Source: Bacteroidota bacterium
GTDB lineage: Bacteria; Bacteroidota; Bacteroidia; B-17B0; Aurantibacillaceae
Assembly: GCA_019638705.1 (NCBI GenBank)
Contig: JAHBTI010000001.1
Span: 186,001 to 250,000 of the forward strand
Length of the DNA: 64,000 nt
Direction of reading: 5' to 3'
How positions within the stretch are numbered: position 1 is the first letter of the stretch; each line of letters begins with the position of its first letter. Below the pieces are notes generated by a model. The model saw nothing but the letters and a program-made list of their open reading frames with translations, made no database searches and was not told where the DNA came from. This document shows, in pieces, positions 41,692-50,221 of this stretch. The position numbers were made by a program, and so were the translations under genes.

Positions 41692-41973
41692 CTATTTATC
41701 TCCATAATGTCCCATTGCAGACACTATATCAACGGTTACCGTATTTTCAGAAACAGAATAAACAAGTCTGTCGGTATGATTAATTCGTCTTGACCAATAC
41801 CCTACCATATCGTGTTTTAATTGTTCAGGGTGTCCCGTGCCTGTGTAGGGGTGTTCAGACAATTCAATAAAAAAAGTTTCTATTTTTTTAATAGTGGCTC
41901 TGTTGCCCGATTTGTAATGTTTATTCAAATCTTTTTTTGCTTCAGGCTTTACTTCAATCCTAAACTTCCCCAT
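41692..41973 (-). CDS. yoeB: Txe/YoeB-family mRNA interferase toxin
   Basis: 93 aa with the RelE-fold YoeB pattern: ELSEHPYTGTGHPEQLKHDMVGYWSRRINHTDRLVYSVSENTVTV. Expected catalytic residues are Glu50 (PEQLKH), Arg69 (DRLVY) and His89. The terminus reads AMGHYGDK where typical YoeB ends RYHY. It is directly downstream of, and overlapped by, the antitoxin gene (25 nt), the usual toxin-antitoxin order. Confidence 0.9.
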   Translation of the reverse strand: MGKFRIEVKPEAKKDLNKHYKSGNRATIKKIETFFIELSEHPYTGTGHPEQLKHDMVGYWSRRINHTDRLVYSVSENTVTVDIVSAMGHYGDK

Positions 41974-42164
41974 ACATCTTTCGGATTAACAACAATACCT
42001 TTTTGTTTTTCGGCACGTCTGATTTTAGCAACAAATTCAGGTTTGTACGGGCTTTCTTCAACAACCGTAACAGCTTTGCTTTCTTGCAAAAAACTTTTTG
42101 AAAATTCCAAAAATGCTTTTCCTGCTTTAGTACGTTCGTTTATTTTTAAAGTGATAGTTGTCAT
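41949..42164 (-). CDS. Antitoxin of the YoeB-type pair (DUF2683-like)
   Basis: 71 aa. An N-terminal strand (TTITLKINERTKAGKAFLEFSKSFL) suits ribbon-helix-helix-like DNA binding. The C-terminal tail (EFVAKIRRAEKQKGIVVNPKDVWGSLGL) would wrap the toxin. It precedes and overlaps the YoeB-type toxin gene. The pair probably autorepresses. I did not find a convincing operator in the short upstream gap. Confidence 0.85.
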   Translation of the reverse strand: MTTITLKINERTKAGKAFLEFSKSFLQESKAVTVVEESPYKPEFVAKIRRAEKQKGIVVNPKDVWGSLGLK

Positions 42165-42201
42165 AGCATTTAATCTTACTACGAAGATACGAAAAACTTA
42201 A

Positions 42202-44364
42202 TTACAAATTTTCTTTCACGAATTTCAACATCTTGGTATAAATATGCAGGCGTGTGAAACCGCCGTAAATGCCGTGATTTTTGTTGGGGTAAATCATAAA
42301 ATCAAACGGAATATTATGTTTTACCAAAGCATTGGCAAGTTCCATGCTGTTTTGCATGTGCACGTTATCATCTGCGCTGCCGTGAATGAGCAAGAAATTT
42401 CCTTTTATGTTTTTTACAAAGTTAATTGGCGAATTAGTTTCGTAACCCTCTTTATTGTCCTGCGGTTTACGCATAAAACGCTCGGTGTAAATATTGTCGT
42501 AATATTTCCAATTGGTTACAGGTGCAACAGCAATGGCAGATTTTATAATGTCCGCACCTTTTGAAATCATCAGCGAAGCCATATAACCACCGTAACTCCA
42601 ACCCTGAAAGCCAATGCGCGTTTTATCCACATAAGGCAAATTGCCGAGTTGCTCTGCAACTTTCAGTTGGTCTTGCACTTCCAGATTGCCGAGTTGCAAA
42701 TAGGTGCTGTGTTTAAATTTTCTGCCGCGCCCCATAGTGCCGCGCCCCTCAGCGCACACAACCATGTAACCTTCCTGCGCCAAAAGCTGATGCCAAAAAT
42801 AATCTGCGCCGCCCCATGCGTTGTTGCAGGCGTTGCTGCCCGGTCCGTTGTATGCAAACATATACACAGGGTATTTTTTTGTTTCATCAAAATTGCTTGG
42901 CTTTATAATATATGTGTTGAGTGGAATTCCGTCTGCGCTGTTAAACGTGGTAAACGTTTTTGCAGAGAGTTTAAAGTTTTTCAGTTTCTCTTTAAGTGCA
43001 GCGTTGTCTTCCAGCACTTTTACCAATTTTCCGTCAATGCTGTGCAATTCATAAACAGGCGGCATGTTGGCATCGCTGAATTTTGAAATGTAATACTTGT
43101 AACCGTTGGTAAACGTAAAATCGGTAAAACCGTTTTGCGTGGAAAGTCGTTTTTTATTTTTTCCGTCCAAACCAATGCTGTAAACATCACGGTTAATTGC
43201 GCCGTTTTCTGTTGAAACATAATACAACGTGTTTGTTTTTTCGTCAAAGCCTTTAAACTCCATTATGTCCCAGTTGCCTTTGGTGATTTGATTAAGCAAC
43301 TTCCCTCTTAAATCGTAATAATACAAATGATTGTATTCGTCTTTTTCGCTTGAAATGATAAACCCTTTGTTACCAATAAACGTGAGATTATCCGTAACAT
43401 CAACATACGTTTTACTTTCATCGGTTAAAATAACTTTGCTTTGCCCTGTGCTTGCATTGGCAAACAAATACTCTAATTTATTTTGCAGGCGGTTCATGCG
43501 CTGAATACACAAAACATTGTCGTTGTTTGTAAACTGAATGCGCGGAATGTAAATATCTTTCTCGTTTCCAATATCAATGTCAAGCGTAGTTTGATTGTCC
43601 CAGTCAAACACATGAACAGACACGGTTGAATTGTCTTCGCCTGCTTTGGGATATTTAAACGTGTATTTTTCAGGATACAATTCGCCTTTGTAAAAATCAA
43701 GCGTGTATTCTTTTACAAACGTTTCGCGAAACTTCACATAAGCCAAAAATCTGCTGTCTGCACTCCAGTCAAACATATCGGCTTTTTCAAATTCTTCTTC
43801 ATACACCCAGTCAGCCCAGCCGTTTTTTATTCTGTTGTGCGCGCCGTCTTTTGTTAGTTGTGTTTCTTCATTCAGTTGCAAATTTGTTACAAACAAATTA
43901 TTGTCGCGCACAAAGGCAATTTTTTTTCCGTCGGGCGAAAAGCGCGGAAACATCTGCTTTCCCGAAGTGCTTAATTCGGTTACTTTTTTTGTGGCAATAT
44001 CGTACACATAATAATTTGCTTTCATGGAACGGCGATAAATCATTTCGGCATTTTCATACAACAGCAATTTGTCTTCGCCGGGACTTAGCTCATAAGTATT
44101 CAAATTCAATTGTTTGTCGCTAACCGTTAAATCATTTCCGTTTACCAGTTCGCCAAGTTTTTTTCCCGAACTCAACTCGTATTTGCAAAGATTTTTTTCT
44201 TCCACATCAAGGTAATTTAATCCGTCTTTCAGCACATTAAAGCCCTGTGCAGATTTTGCAGCAAACGTGCCTTTAGCCCAAATGTCTTCCAAGGTAATTT
44301 TTTGTTGCGCGAAAAATAAACACGGCAATGCCAAAAAGAGAATGATGATTTTTTTCAGTTTCAT
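42202..44364 (-). CDS. Dipeptidyl-peptidase IV-type exported serine peptidase (S9B)
   Basis: 720 aa with a signal peptide (MKLKKIIILFLALPCLFFAQ). An N-terminal beta-propeller spans ~30-470 (FPRFSPDGKKIAFVRDNNLFV, DWVYEEEFEKADMFDWSADSRFLAYVKF), including the EE pair that binds the substrate N-terminus. The C-terminal alpha/beta-hydrolase has Ser590 in GWSYGG, Asp in GSADDNVH and His697 in NKNHGI. It removes N-terminal X-Pro dipeptides from peptides in the periplasm. Confidence 0.95.
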   Translation of the reverse strand: MKLKKIIILFLALPCLFFAQQKITLEDIWAKGTFAAKSAQGFNVLKDGLNYLDVEEKNLCKYELSSGKKLGELVNGNDLTVSDKQLNLNTYELSPGEDKLLLYENAEMIYRRSMKANYYVYDIATKKVTELSTSGKQMFPRFSPDGKKIAFVRDNNLFVTNLQLNEETQLTKDGAHNRIKNGWADWVYEEEFEKADMFDWSADSRFLAYVKFRETFVKEYTLDFYKGELYPEKYTFKYPKAGEDNSTVSVHVFDWDNQTTLDIDIGNEKDIYIPRIQFTNNDNVLCIQRMNRLQNKLEYLFANASTGQSKVILTDESKTYVDVTDNLTFIGNKGFIISSEKDEYNHLYYYDLRGKLLNQITKGNWDIMEFKGFDEKTNTLYYVSTENGAINRDVYSIGLDGKNKKRLSTQNGFTDFTFTNGYKYYISKFSDANMPPVYELHSIDGKLVKVLEDNAALKEKLKNFKLSAKTFTTFNSADGIPLNTYIIKPSNFDETKKYPVYMFAYNGPGSNACNNAWGGADYFWHQLLAQEGYMVVCAEGRGTMGRGRKFKHSTYLQLGNLEVQDQLKVAEQLGNLPYVDKTRIGFQGWSYGGYMASLMISKGADIIKSAIAVAPVTNWKYYDNIYTERFMRKPQDNKEGYETNSPINFVKNIKGNFLLIHGSADDNVHMQNSMELANALVKHNIPFDFMIYPNKNHGIYGGFTRLHIYTKMLKFVKENL

Positions 44365-44485
44365 AATTGATAATTTTTTGTTTGGTGAAAGTAAGAATTT
44401 CTATTCTGTATGTGTGCAGGGTTTAAAGAATTTTAAACTTTTGAACTGCTGAAACAAAAAAATTTACTCTTTTCAAACTTGATAA

Positions 44486-44524
44486 ATTACCTCTGCTCTT
44501 ATTAACGCTCAAAATCCTGCGAAG
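44486..44524 (+). repeat. Partial copy of the nested palindromic element
   Basis: ATTACCTCTGCTCTT..., running to CTCAAAATCCTGCG, matches 45232-45270 over 39 bp with about four mismatches. Only this end of the 154-bp element is present, between the peptidase gene and the small lipoprotein gene. Confidence 0.75.
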
Positions 44525-44560
44525 TTTGGTACACAGAAAATCCGCGCTATCATTTTTTGT

Positions 44561-45094
44561 TTACTTTAAATACAAATGAAAATATCCGTTTCGTATTCGC
44601 ATGGTATCATCAGGATATTGGCGTTCCTTACAATCTTGTGTTTTAATGAGGGTTAAACTAAATACACCAAACACTTCTTTGTAGTTATTGTTTTGTTTTG
44701 TGATTTGTATATAATTGTTTAGTGTGTCTGTTTCAGGAATATCAAAATTTTCACAAAAAACATCTCCATCAGTCCAATAAGTATGAAAAAAAGCGTATGT
44801 TTTTTTTGGTACAGAATTAACACCATTCACTATATTATACACTTTTTGTGAAATTAAATTTTTTTTAACACCTGCTATGACAAAGCCTTTTAAATATTTC
44901 TGTGGATAAAAGTTAAACGTTTCTTCATAAACATCTGTTGTTATAAAAAATCGCTCACTTTTACCGTTTATTTCTGCCGATACTTTGCCTTTTATTGTGT
45001 CAGCAAAACTTGGCTCACTGAGTATAGGAATAGCAACATCTCTTTTACAAGCTGAAATAAAGACTAAAGCAAGAATAATGAAAAGGTATTTCAT
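44561..45094 (-). CDS. Small lipoprotein, 177 aa, function unknown
   Basis: A lipoprotein signal (MKYLFIILALVFISAC, Cys16) is followed by an AT-rich-encoded globular domain with KGKVSAEINGKSERFFITTDVYEETFNFYPQKYLKGFVIAGVKKNLIS and a C-terminal GYFHLYLK. I do not recognise the family. It is flanked on both sides by copies of the same palindromic element (44486-44524 and 45119-45272), so the gene may have moved with, or been targeted by, these repeats. Confidence 0.7.
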   Translation of the reverse strand: MKYLFIILALVFISACKRDVAIPILSEPSFADTIKGKVSAEINGKSERFFITTDVYEETFNFYPQKYLKGFVIAGVKKNLISQKVYNIVNGVNSVPKKTYAFFHTYWTDGDVFCENFDIPETDTLNNYIQITKQNNNYKEVFGVFSLTLIKTQDCKERQYPDDTMRIRNGYFHLYLK

Positions 45095-45118
45095 GGCTTA
45101 ATTTACTTAAACAAATGC

Positions 45119-45272
45119 CCGCTCCGCAGGATTTTGTGCGAAAGCAAGCGTGTGGCTAATCCTGCGGCTGCAATACATTTTTTCATTTGCCTTAAATTTA
45201 CAATTTCTGTCTTTTACATACAACCGCAGGATTACCTCTGCTCTTGTCAACTCTCAAAATCCTGCGGAGCGG
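45119..45272. repeat. Nested 154-bp palindromic element
   Basis: The outer arms are a perfect 18-bp inverted repeat, CCGCTCCGCAGGATTTTG (45119-45136) and CAAAATCCTGCGGAGCGG (45255-45272). The inner arms, TAATCCTGCGG (45157-45167) and CCGCAGGATTA (45224-45234), are also inverted. The centre is AT-rich and non-coding. It has a MITE/REP-like structure with no transposase. Confidence 0.85.
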
Positions 45273-45279
45273 TGAAGAT

Positions 45280-45861
45280 TTATTTTTCGTACTGATAATG
45301 CCCGATTATCTTGAAATTGAATAAGCAATCTTCTATTACTTGTCCTGCACCAATATTATGAATGATTAAATGTCTTTGTCCGTCAGAAGTTTTTTTCTTT
45401 GATACAATGCCTATGTGGGTTATTCCACCGCCTAAATCCCAACACACAATATCCCCTGTTTTATAATCACTTGGGTTTTGCGTCATGCTTTTTACTTTTC
45501 CGAACCGCGAGAAAAATGTCATCAGGTTTGGAACACGCCTGTGGTCAATATTTTTGTCGGGACTTTTAAGCCCCCAATTTTTCGGGTACTTATTAAAGTT
45601 TGCTTTCATGTCTTCGTGAACTTCTTTCTGTAAATCAATTCCCAATTTTCTGTATGCCCTAATAACCACATCGGTGCAAACGCCTTTGTTTGGCGGCACA
45701 TCGCCGTTTGGGTAGTTGAGTACAAAATACGCCGGGTCGTATTGTACTTTTTGTTTGGTTAAAGTGAACGCCGAATCAGCCAAGCGTTCGTAAAAATTTA
45801 TTTGCCCGACAGCCGAACTGCCGATTAACAGATAAACAAAAAGATTAAATGCTATTTTCAT
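45280..45861 (-). CDS. DUF1287-family exported protein (YijF-like, NlpC/P60-related)
   Basis: 193 aa with a signal peptide ending SSAVGQ. YDPAYFVLNYPNGDVPPNKGVCTDVVIRAYRKLGIDLQKEVHEDMKANF, DHRRVPNLMTFFSRFG, GDIVCWDLGGGITHIGIVS and IHNIGAGQVIEDCLFNFKIIGHYQY are the DUF1287 hallmarks. The Cys/His arrangement suggests a papain-like NlpC/P60-type hydrolase acting in the envelope. The substrate is unknown. Confidence 0.87.
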   Translation of the reverse strand: MKIAFNLFVYLLIGSSAVGQINFYERLADSAFTLTKQKVQYDPAYFVLNYPNGDVPPNKGVCTDVVIRAYRKLGIDLQKEVHEDMKANFNKYPKNWGLKSPDKNIDHRRVPNLMTFFSRFGKVKSMTQNPSDYKTGDIVCWDLGGGITHIGIVSKKKTSDGQRHLIIHNIGAGQVIEDCLFNFKIIGHYQYEK

Positions 45862-45881
45862 AAACCTAAATTCTTTCGTAT

Positions 45882-46238
45882 TCAGTTTTTAAATTCGTCC
45901 AAGAAGTCTAAAGGAATAGGGGAAAGCAGCCACGATAAACCGTCTTCTTTTTGTTTAACGTGAAGAATTGTTATTCCATGTGTTGTTTTGTGTTTAATGT
46001 CGTTCGGTAAAGTAAATGGGGGCAACCACATAAATTTTATTTCACCGTCGCCATGCCAACCTGCGTTGAGAAATATTTGTTCGGCAGTTTTCTCAATGTC
46101 AGAATAGTTATCTATGCAGTCTTTGAGGGACAGCGTAAAATGTAAATTGTCTACCCATTCATATAAATAAACGGAAAATGATTTCAAATCCTCTTTTGTA
46201 TATGGAAATATATCTTTTTTGTTGATTGTATAGCTCAT
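45882..46238 (-). CDS. Hypothetical protein, 118 aa
   Basis: A soluble protein without a signal peptide: MSYTINKKDIFPYTKEDLKSFSVYLYEWVDNLHFTLSL...QIFLNAGWHGDGEIKFMWLPPF...GITILHVKQKEDGLSWLLSPIPLDFL. No family is recognised. It is AT-rich. It lies in a same-strand run with the peptidase gene upstream (23-nt gap) and the DUF1287 gene downstream (20-nt gap). Confidence 0.6.
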   Translation of the reverse strand: MSYTINKKDIFPYTKEDLKSFSVYLYEWVDNLHFTLSLKDCIDNYSDIEKTAEQIFLNAGWHGDGEIKFMWLPPFTLPNDIKHKTTHGITILHVKQKEDGLSWLLSPIPLDFLDEFKN

Positions 46239-46261
46239 TGTTTTGTTTCTGATTTTATACT

Positions 46262-47953
46262 TTACACTTTTTCATACTCCTCTTTCACAAAATCCATTAA
46301 CTCCTTAATATACGCAGGGCTAAAATCAAATTTAATACCTGCGGCTTTATATATTTCAGGAATGGACTTGGTGTAACCCAAAGCCAAAGCGCGTTTGTAA
46401 TTTTCTACGGCTTGTTTGGGGTTTTGCTTGTATTGTCGCCACATGGCGATTGCACCGAGTTGTGCGAAGCCGTATTCAATGTAATAAAACGGCACTTCGT
46501 ACAAATGCAACTGCACTTGCCAGCGGCGTTTCAACTGCGCTTCAAGCCCCTGATAATTTATTACCGAGCTTCCGAAATCACGCATCATGTTTTGCCACGT
46601 TGCGTAACGTTCTTCCGTTGTATGTTTGGGATTTTCATAAATCCAATGCTGAAATTTATCAATGGCGGCAATCCAGGGCAGTGTGTCCATTACACCTTCC
46701 AACTGCTGGCGTTTGGCGCGTTTCAATTCTTCTTTGTCGCTGAAAAAAACGTCCCAGTGTTCCATACTCACCAGCTCCATGCTCATACTTGCCAACTCTG
46801 CCACCTCACTTGGCGGCGATTTAAAATCAAGCAAGTCCAAATCAAAATCCAAAAAAGAATGAACGGCGTGTCCGCCCTCATGCACCATAGTTACCAAATC
46901 GCGGTGCAAACCCACAGCGTTCATAAAAATAAACGGCACATTAGTTTCATACAAAGGATATTGATAGCCACCGGGTGCTTTACCGATACGGCTTTCCAAG
47001 TCCAAACGTTTTAATTGTTGCATGGTGTTAATGCACTCGCCAAAAAAATTATCCAAGCGGTTAAAACACAAAATTGTTTTGTCAATCAACTCTTGCGCAG
47101 AAGAAAAAGGTTTTAGCGGCGGCAAGGCATCTTCATCAACCGAAGTATCCCAAGGACGATAATCGTCTAAGTTTAATTTTTGTTTGCGTTTTTTGTCGTG
47201 TTCGTTAATCAACGGAACGGCGTGGAGTTTCACCGCTTCATGAAAATTTAAACAATCCTGCACCGTGTAATCAAAACGCGCCAAAGCCTGATGTTTGTAA
47301 TCGCGGTAATTTTTGAAACCCGCATTCAGCGCAACCTGGTGGCGAAGCTCAATCAGCTTTGTAAAAAGTTCATTCAACTTATCTTCGTCTTGCGCACGGC
47401 GCGTTTGCACTTTATTATACACTTCTTCGCGCACGTTGCGGTTGAGGTCTTTCAAAAAAATGCCTGCTTTTTGCAAGGTCATTTTTTCGCCGTTGTGTTC
47501 AATGCTTTGCGCACCGTTAATTTCACCGAACTGCTGTTCTAACTCCTGCAATTTTGTATTGAGCGGAATGTTTTCTTCACGAAACAAATCAATGCTGTTT
47601 TTTATGCCTCTGAAATAAATATCGTAACCTGTTTTTTTAAGTTGTTCTCTATAAGGCGAAGCAATAATTTTTTTGTTCAGTTCATTTCCCACGCTCGCCA
47701 AATTGGGTTCAATGTTTTGAACAAAATCATTGAAACTGTCGCGCAGGGCGGTGTTTGCGGTGTCGCAAGTCATTTTAATGTAACGCCAAGCCATGTCTTC
47801 GCTTACAACGGCACTTAGTTCGCTGTAATCTTTCAGCCAAATTTCCAATTCTTCGGCGGAAGAAATTTTTCGCGCCTCTAATTCATCAAAATAAGGTTTT
47901 AATAATTCCCAAGTGGTAACGGTAAAATCCGGTTTTACAAAATGACGTTGCAT
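46262..47953 (-). CDS. pepF: M3-family oligoendopeptidase (PepF-like)
   Basis: A 563-aa cytoplasmic zinc metallopeptidase. The M3 active site is MVHEGGHAVHSFLDFD (HExxH with the two zinc His), with the third ligand Glu in PSEVAELASMSMEL. The C-terminal EVPFYYIEYGFAQLGAIAMWRQYKQNP is typical of oligoendopeptidase F. It has no signal peptide. A perfect -7 element lies upstream. Confidence 0.93.
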   Translation of the reverse strand: MQRHFVKPDFTVTTWELLKPYFDELEARKISSAEELEIWLKDYSELSAVVSEDMAWRYIKMTCDTANTALRDSFNDFVQNIEPNLASVGNELNKKIIASPYREQLKKTGYDIYFRGIKNSIDLFREENIPLNTKLQELEQQFGEINGAQSIEHNGEKMTLQKAGIFLKDLNRNVREEVYNKVQTRRAQDEDKLNELFTKLIELRHQVALNAGFKNYRDYKHQALARFDYTVQDCLNFHEAVKLHAVPLINEHDKKRKQKLNLDDYRPWDTSVDEDALPPLKPFSSAQELIDKTILCFNRLDNFFGECINTMQQLKRLDLESRIGKAPGGYQYPLYETNVPFIFMNAVGLHRDLVTMVHEGGHAVHSFLDFDLDLLDFKSPPSEVAELASMSMELVSMEHWDVFFSDKEELKRAKRQQLEGVMDTLPWIAAIDKFQHWIYENPKHTTEERYATWQNMMRDFGSSVINYQGLEAQLKRRWQVQLHLYEVPFYYIEYGFAQLGAIAMWRQYKQNPKQAVENYKRALALGYTKSIPEIYKAAGIKFDFSPAYIKELMDFVKEEYEKV

Positions 47954-47980
47954 GATTTTTATTTTTTAAATGTTGGTGAA

Positions 47981-47988
47981 CAAATGTA
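47981..47988 (-). promoter_or_regulatory. -7 element of the M3 peptidase gene
   Basis: The minus strand reads TACATTTG, a perfect match and identical to the gcvP element. It lies 28 nt before the start codon and just outside the repeat element at 48004-48122. Confidence 0.6.
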
Positions 47989-48003
47989 ATCAAGCAAATT
48001 AAT

Positions 48004-48122
48004 TTAACCACATAGAAACATAGGTTTCATAGTATTTTTTGAGTTTACAGTTTCACATAGTGTCGCTTTGCGACATTCTTTGTGTTCTTTGCGGTAAAAA
48101 AACTATGTGCCTATGTGGTTAA
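48004..48122 (-). repeat. Palindromic interspersed element, copy C
   Basis: Terminal 12-bp perfect inverted repeats TTAACCACATAG (48004-48015) and CTATGTGGTTAA (48111-48122). On the minus strand the interior reads ACCGCAAAG, GAACACAAAG, GTCGC-AAA-GCGAC and TATGTGAAACT, in the same order as copy A. The right end supplies the last codons and the stop of the glycosyltransferase gene. Confidence 0.85.
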
Positions 48123-49187
48123 GAAAACTTCTAAATAATTTTCTTTATTCGCTTCCACTGAGTATTTTTCAATCACCGTTTTTCTGCCTGCTTTGCCGAG
48201 TGTTTCGCGCAGCGTTTTGTTTTCAATGAGTTGTTTTAATAATTCAAACCATTCGTTTTCATCATGTGCTAAAAATCCGTTTTGCGCATGAGTAATAATA
48301 TTTTTGTTTTCGCCTACCTTGCTCATTATTACAGGAATTTCGCAAGCCATATACGACAAGCCTTTTAATCCGCATTTACCTTTTGTCCATTCATCATCGG
48401 GCAAGGGCATAATACCGATGTCAAAGGAATTTAATTCATCAACTTCGGTTTCTTCGCTCCAGTCAATGGCTTCCACCTCCAACAAATTGTTTTTGTAATT
48501 TTTTCCGCCAATAATTTTGAACCTGATGTTGTTTTTATATACATCTTTCAACTTAATTAACACAGGCAAAATCATTTCAAAATGTTTTACGGTGCTTATG
48601 CTGCCGCTCCAACCAATCACCAATGTTTCTTTGTTTCTCAATTCGGGTTTTGGAATGTGAAAATGTGTGTCAATGCTTGTGGGAATAATTTTTACGTTGT
48701 TATTATACGGCTCTGCTTTTGAAGCCAGATAAGCGTTTCCTGCAATCACACAATGTGCGTAAGACACATTTTTGAAAAACTTTTCGGGTTGTTTTATCCA
48801 TTCCCATTTTTTATTACCCGGACTTGTGTCTGCCAGCCAAATGCTGTCGTCAAAATCAAACATTACTTTTTTGCCCGAACGAAACGCGCGTTTCTCAAAA
48901 AACGATGTGCCTAAGAACAACGCCTCACGCTGAATAAAAATAATGTCGTAATGTTTAAACCGAAAACAATCGTTTACACGAATAAAAATTGATTTGAGAA
49001 GAATAAAAATCTTTGCCGGAAATTTTCCCTGCGCGTAAAACGTTTTGTCGTCCTGTTCATTTAATAAATATGAAAACGTAAATGAAAAACCCTGTTTTTC
49101 TAAAAACGGCAAATATTGTTCAAACCTGTATCGCTGACTTGGTGAGCGTTTGGGGCGGTGTGCGCAGAGTATTAAGACCTGAGGCAT
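48111..49187 (-). CDS. Glycosyltransferase family 4-like
   Basis: 358 aa from the ATG at 49187, starting MPQVLILCAHRPKRSPSQRYRFEQYL. The two-domain GT-B features are an N-terminal region with HYDIIFIQREALFLG and a C-terminal region with GWSGSISTVKHF, IGIMPLPDDEWTKGKCGLKGLSYMACEIPVIMSKVGENKNII and NGFLAHDENEWFELL. It probably adds a sugar to a surface polysaccharide, but no pathway neighbours are present. The longer open frame to 49256 would overlap the divergent marC gene. Its last codons and stop lie in repeat copy C. Confidence 0.88.
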   Translation of the reverse strand: MPQVLILCAHRPKRSPSQRYRFEQYLPFLEKQGFSFTFSYLLNEQDDKTFYAQGKFPAKIFILLKSIFIRVNDCFRFKHYDIIFIQREALFLGTSFFEKRAFRSGKKVMFDFDDSIWLADTSPGNKKWEWIKQPEKFFKNVSYAHCVIAGNAYLASKAEPYNNNVKIIPTSIDTHFHIPKPELRNKETLVIGWSGSISTVKHFEMILPVLIKLKDVYKNNIRFKIIGGKNYKNNLLEVEAIDWSEETEVDELNSFDIGIMPLPDDEWTKGKCGLKGLSYMACEIPVIMSKVGENKNIITHAQNGFLAHDENEWFELLKQLIENKTLRETLGKAGRKTVIEKYSVEANKENYLEVFLTT

Positions 49188-49249
49188 TTTTAAATTTTGT
49201 GTAAAATTAATTGTTTTGAGCAATGCGCCTAAAAACATAGTTTTGCGGC

Positions 49250-49816
49250 ATGACATTTGATTACGTTGAAATTTTAAAAGTAAGTATGGTGTTGTTTGCC
49301 GTCATTGACATTATAGGCTCAATTCCTGTTATTCTTTCGCTGAAAGAAAGCATTGGCGAAGTTCATGCTTTCAAGGTGTCCTGGGTTTCCGCAGCCATTA
49401 TGATTGTGTTTTTGTTTGTGGGGCAAACCATTTTAGAAATTCTGGGCGTGTCCATTGGCGATTTTGCCATTGCAGGTTCGTTTGTTTTATTTTTTATTGC
49501 ACTTGAAATGGTGTTGGGCATAAAAATATACCGCAACGAAACACCTCAAAGTTCAACCGTTGTGCCGCTTGCTTTTCCGCTGATTGCAGGCACAGGCACA
49601 TTAACAACCTTACTTTCCATTCGTGCGGAATACAGTTTAATGTCTATTGTTATTGGTGTGTTGTTAAACATTGTGATTGTTTACGTTGTGCTTCGTAATT
49701 TAAAACGTTTAGAAAATTTGCTTGGCGCGGGCGGCATTGCCATTCTTAAAAAAGTGTTTGGCGTAATACTGCTGGCGTTGGCAATTAAATTGTTCAGGAA
49801 ATATTCAGGACTTTAA
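49250..49816 (+). CDS. MarC-family integral membrane protein
   Basis: 188 aa with six transmembrane helices. The N-terminal VSMVLFAVIDIIGSIPVILSLKESIG and central VPLAFPLIAGTGTLTTLLSIRAEYS are MarC/UPF0056 hallmarks. The function of the family is unsettled. It is divergent from the glycosyltransferase gene with 62 nt between starts, and is followed by a DUF486 gene 36 nt downstream. Confidence 0.92.
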   Translation: MTFDYVEILKVSMVLFAVIDIIGSIPVILSLKESIGEVHAFKVSWVSAAIMIVFLFVGQTILEILGVSIGDFAIAGSFVLFFIALEMVLGIKIYRNETPQSSTVVPLAFPLIAGTGTLTTLLSIRAEYSLMSIVIGVLLNIVIVYVVLRNLKRLENLLGAGGIAILKKVFGVILLALAIKLFRKYSGL

Positions 49817-49852
49817 TATTAGAATTTAGAAATTAGAATTTTATAATTCCCC

Positions 49853-50221
49853 ATGCGAGCTTTAACCACCATTTTACTTTTAATCGCTTCCAATACGTTT
49901 ATGACCATTGCTTGGTACGGACATTTGCGTTTTAAAGATGTTTCTTTTCTCAAAAATTTAAGTTTGCCCGCTGTCATTTTAATCAGTTGGGGCATTGCCT
50001 TGTTAGAATATTCGTTAATGGTGCCCGCCAACAAATTGGGCAGCGCACTTCACGGCGGACCATTTAATATGTGGCAACTAAAATTAATTCAGGAAGTGAT
50101 TTCCATTTCAGTTTTCATAATTTTTACGTTGTTGTTTTTTAAAACCGATGAACTGAAATGGAATCATATTATTGGTTTTTTATTTTTACTCGCAGCGGTT
50201 TATTTTTTCTTTAAGAAGTGA
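49853..50221 (+). CDS. DUF486-family (DMT-like) membrane protein
   Basis: 122 aa with four transmembrane helices. The sequence SNTFMTIAWYGHLRF...ISWGIALLEYSLMVPANKLGS...GPFNMWQLKLIQEVISISVF is the DUF486 signature. It resembles small drug/metabolite-type transporters, but no substrate is known. It is possibly co-transcribed with the MarC gene. Confidence 0.92.
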   Translation: MRALTTILLLIASNTFMTIAWYGHLRFKDVSFLKNLSLPAVILISWGIALLEYSLMVPANKLGSALHGGPFNMWQLKLIQEVISISVFIIFTLLFFKTDELKWNHIIGFLFLLAAVYFFFKK

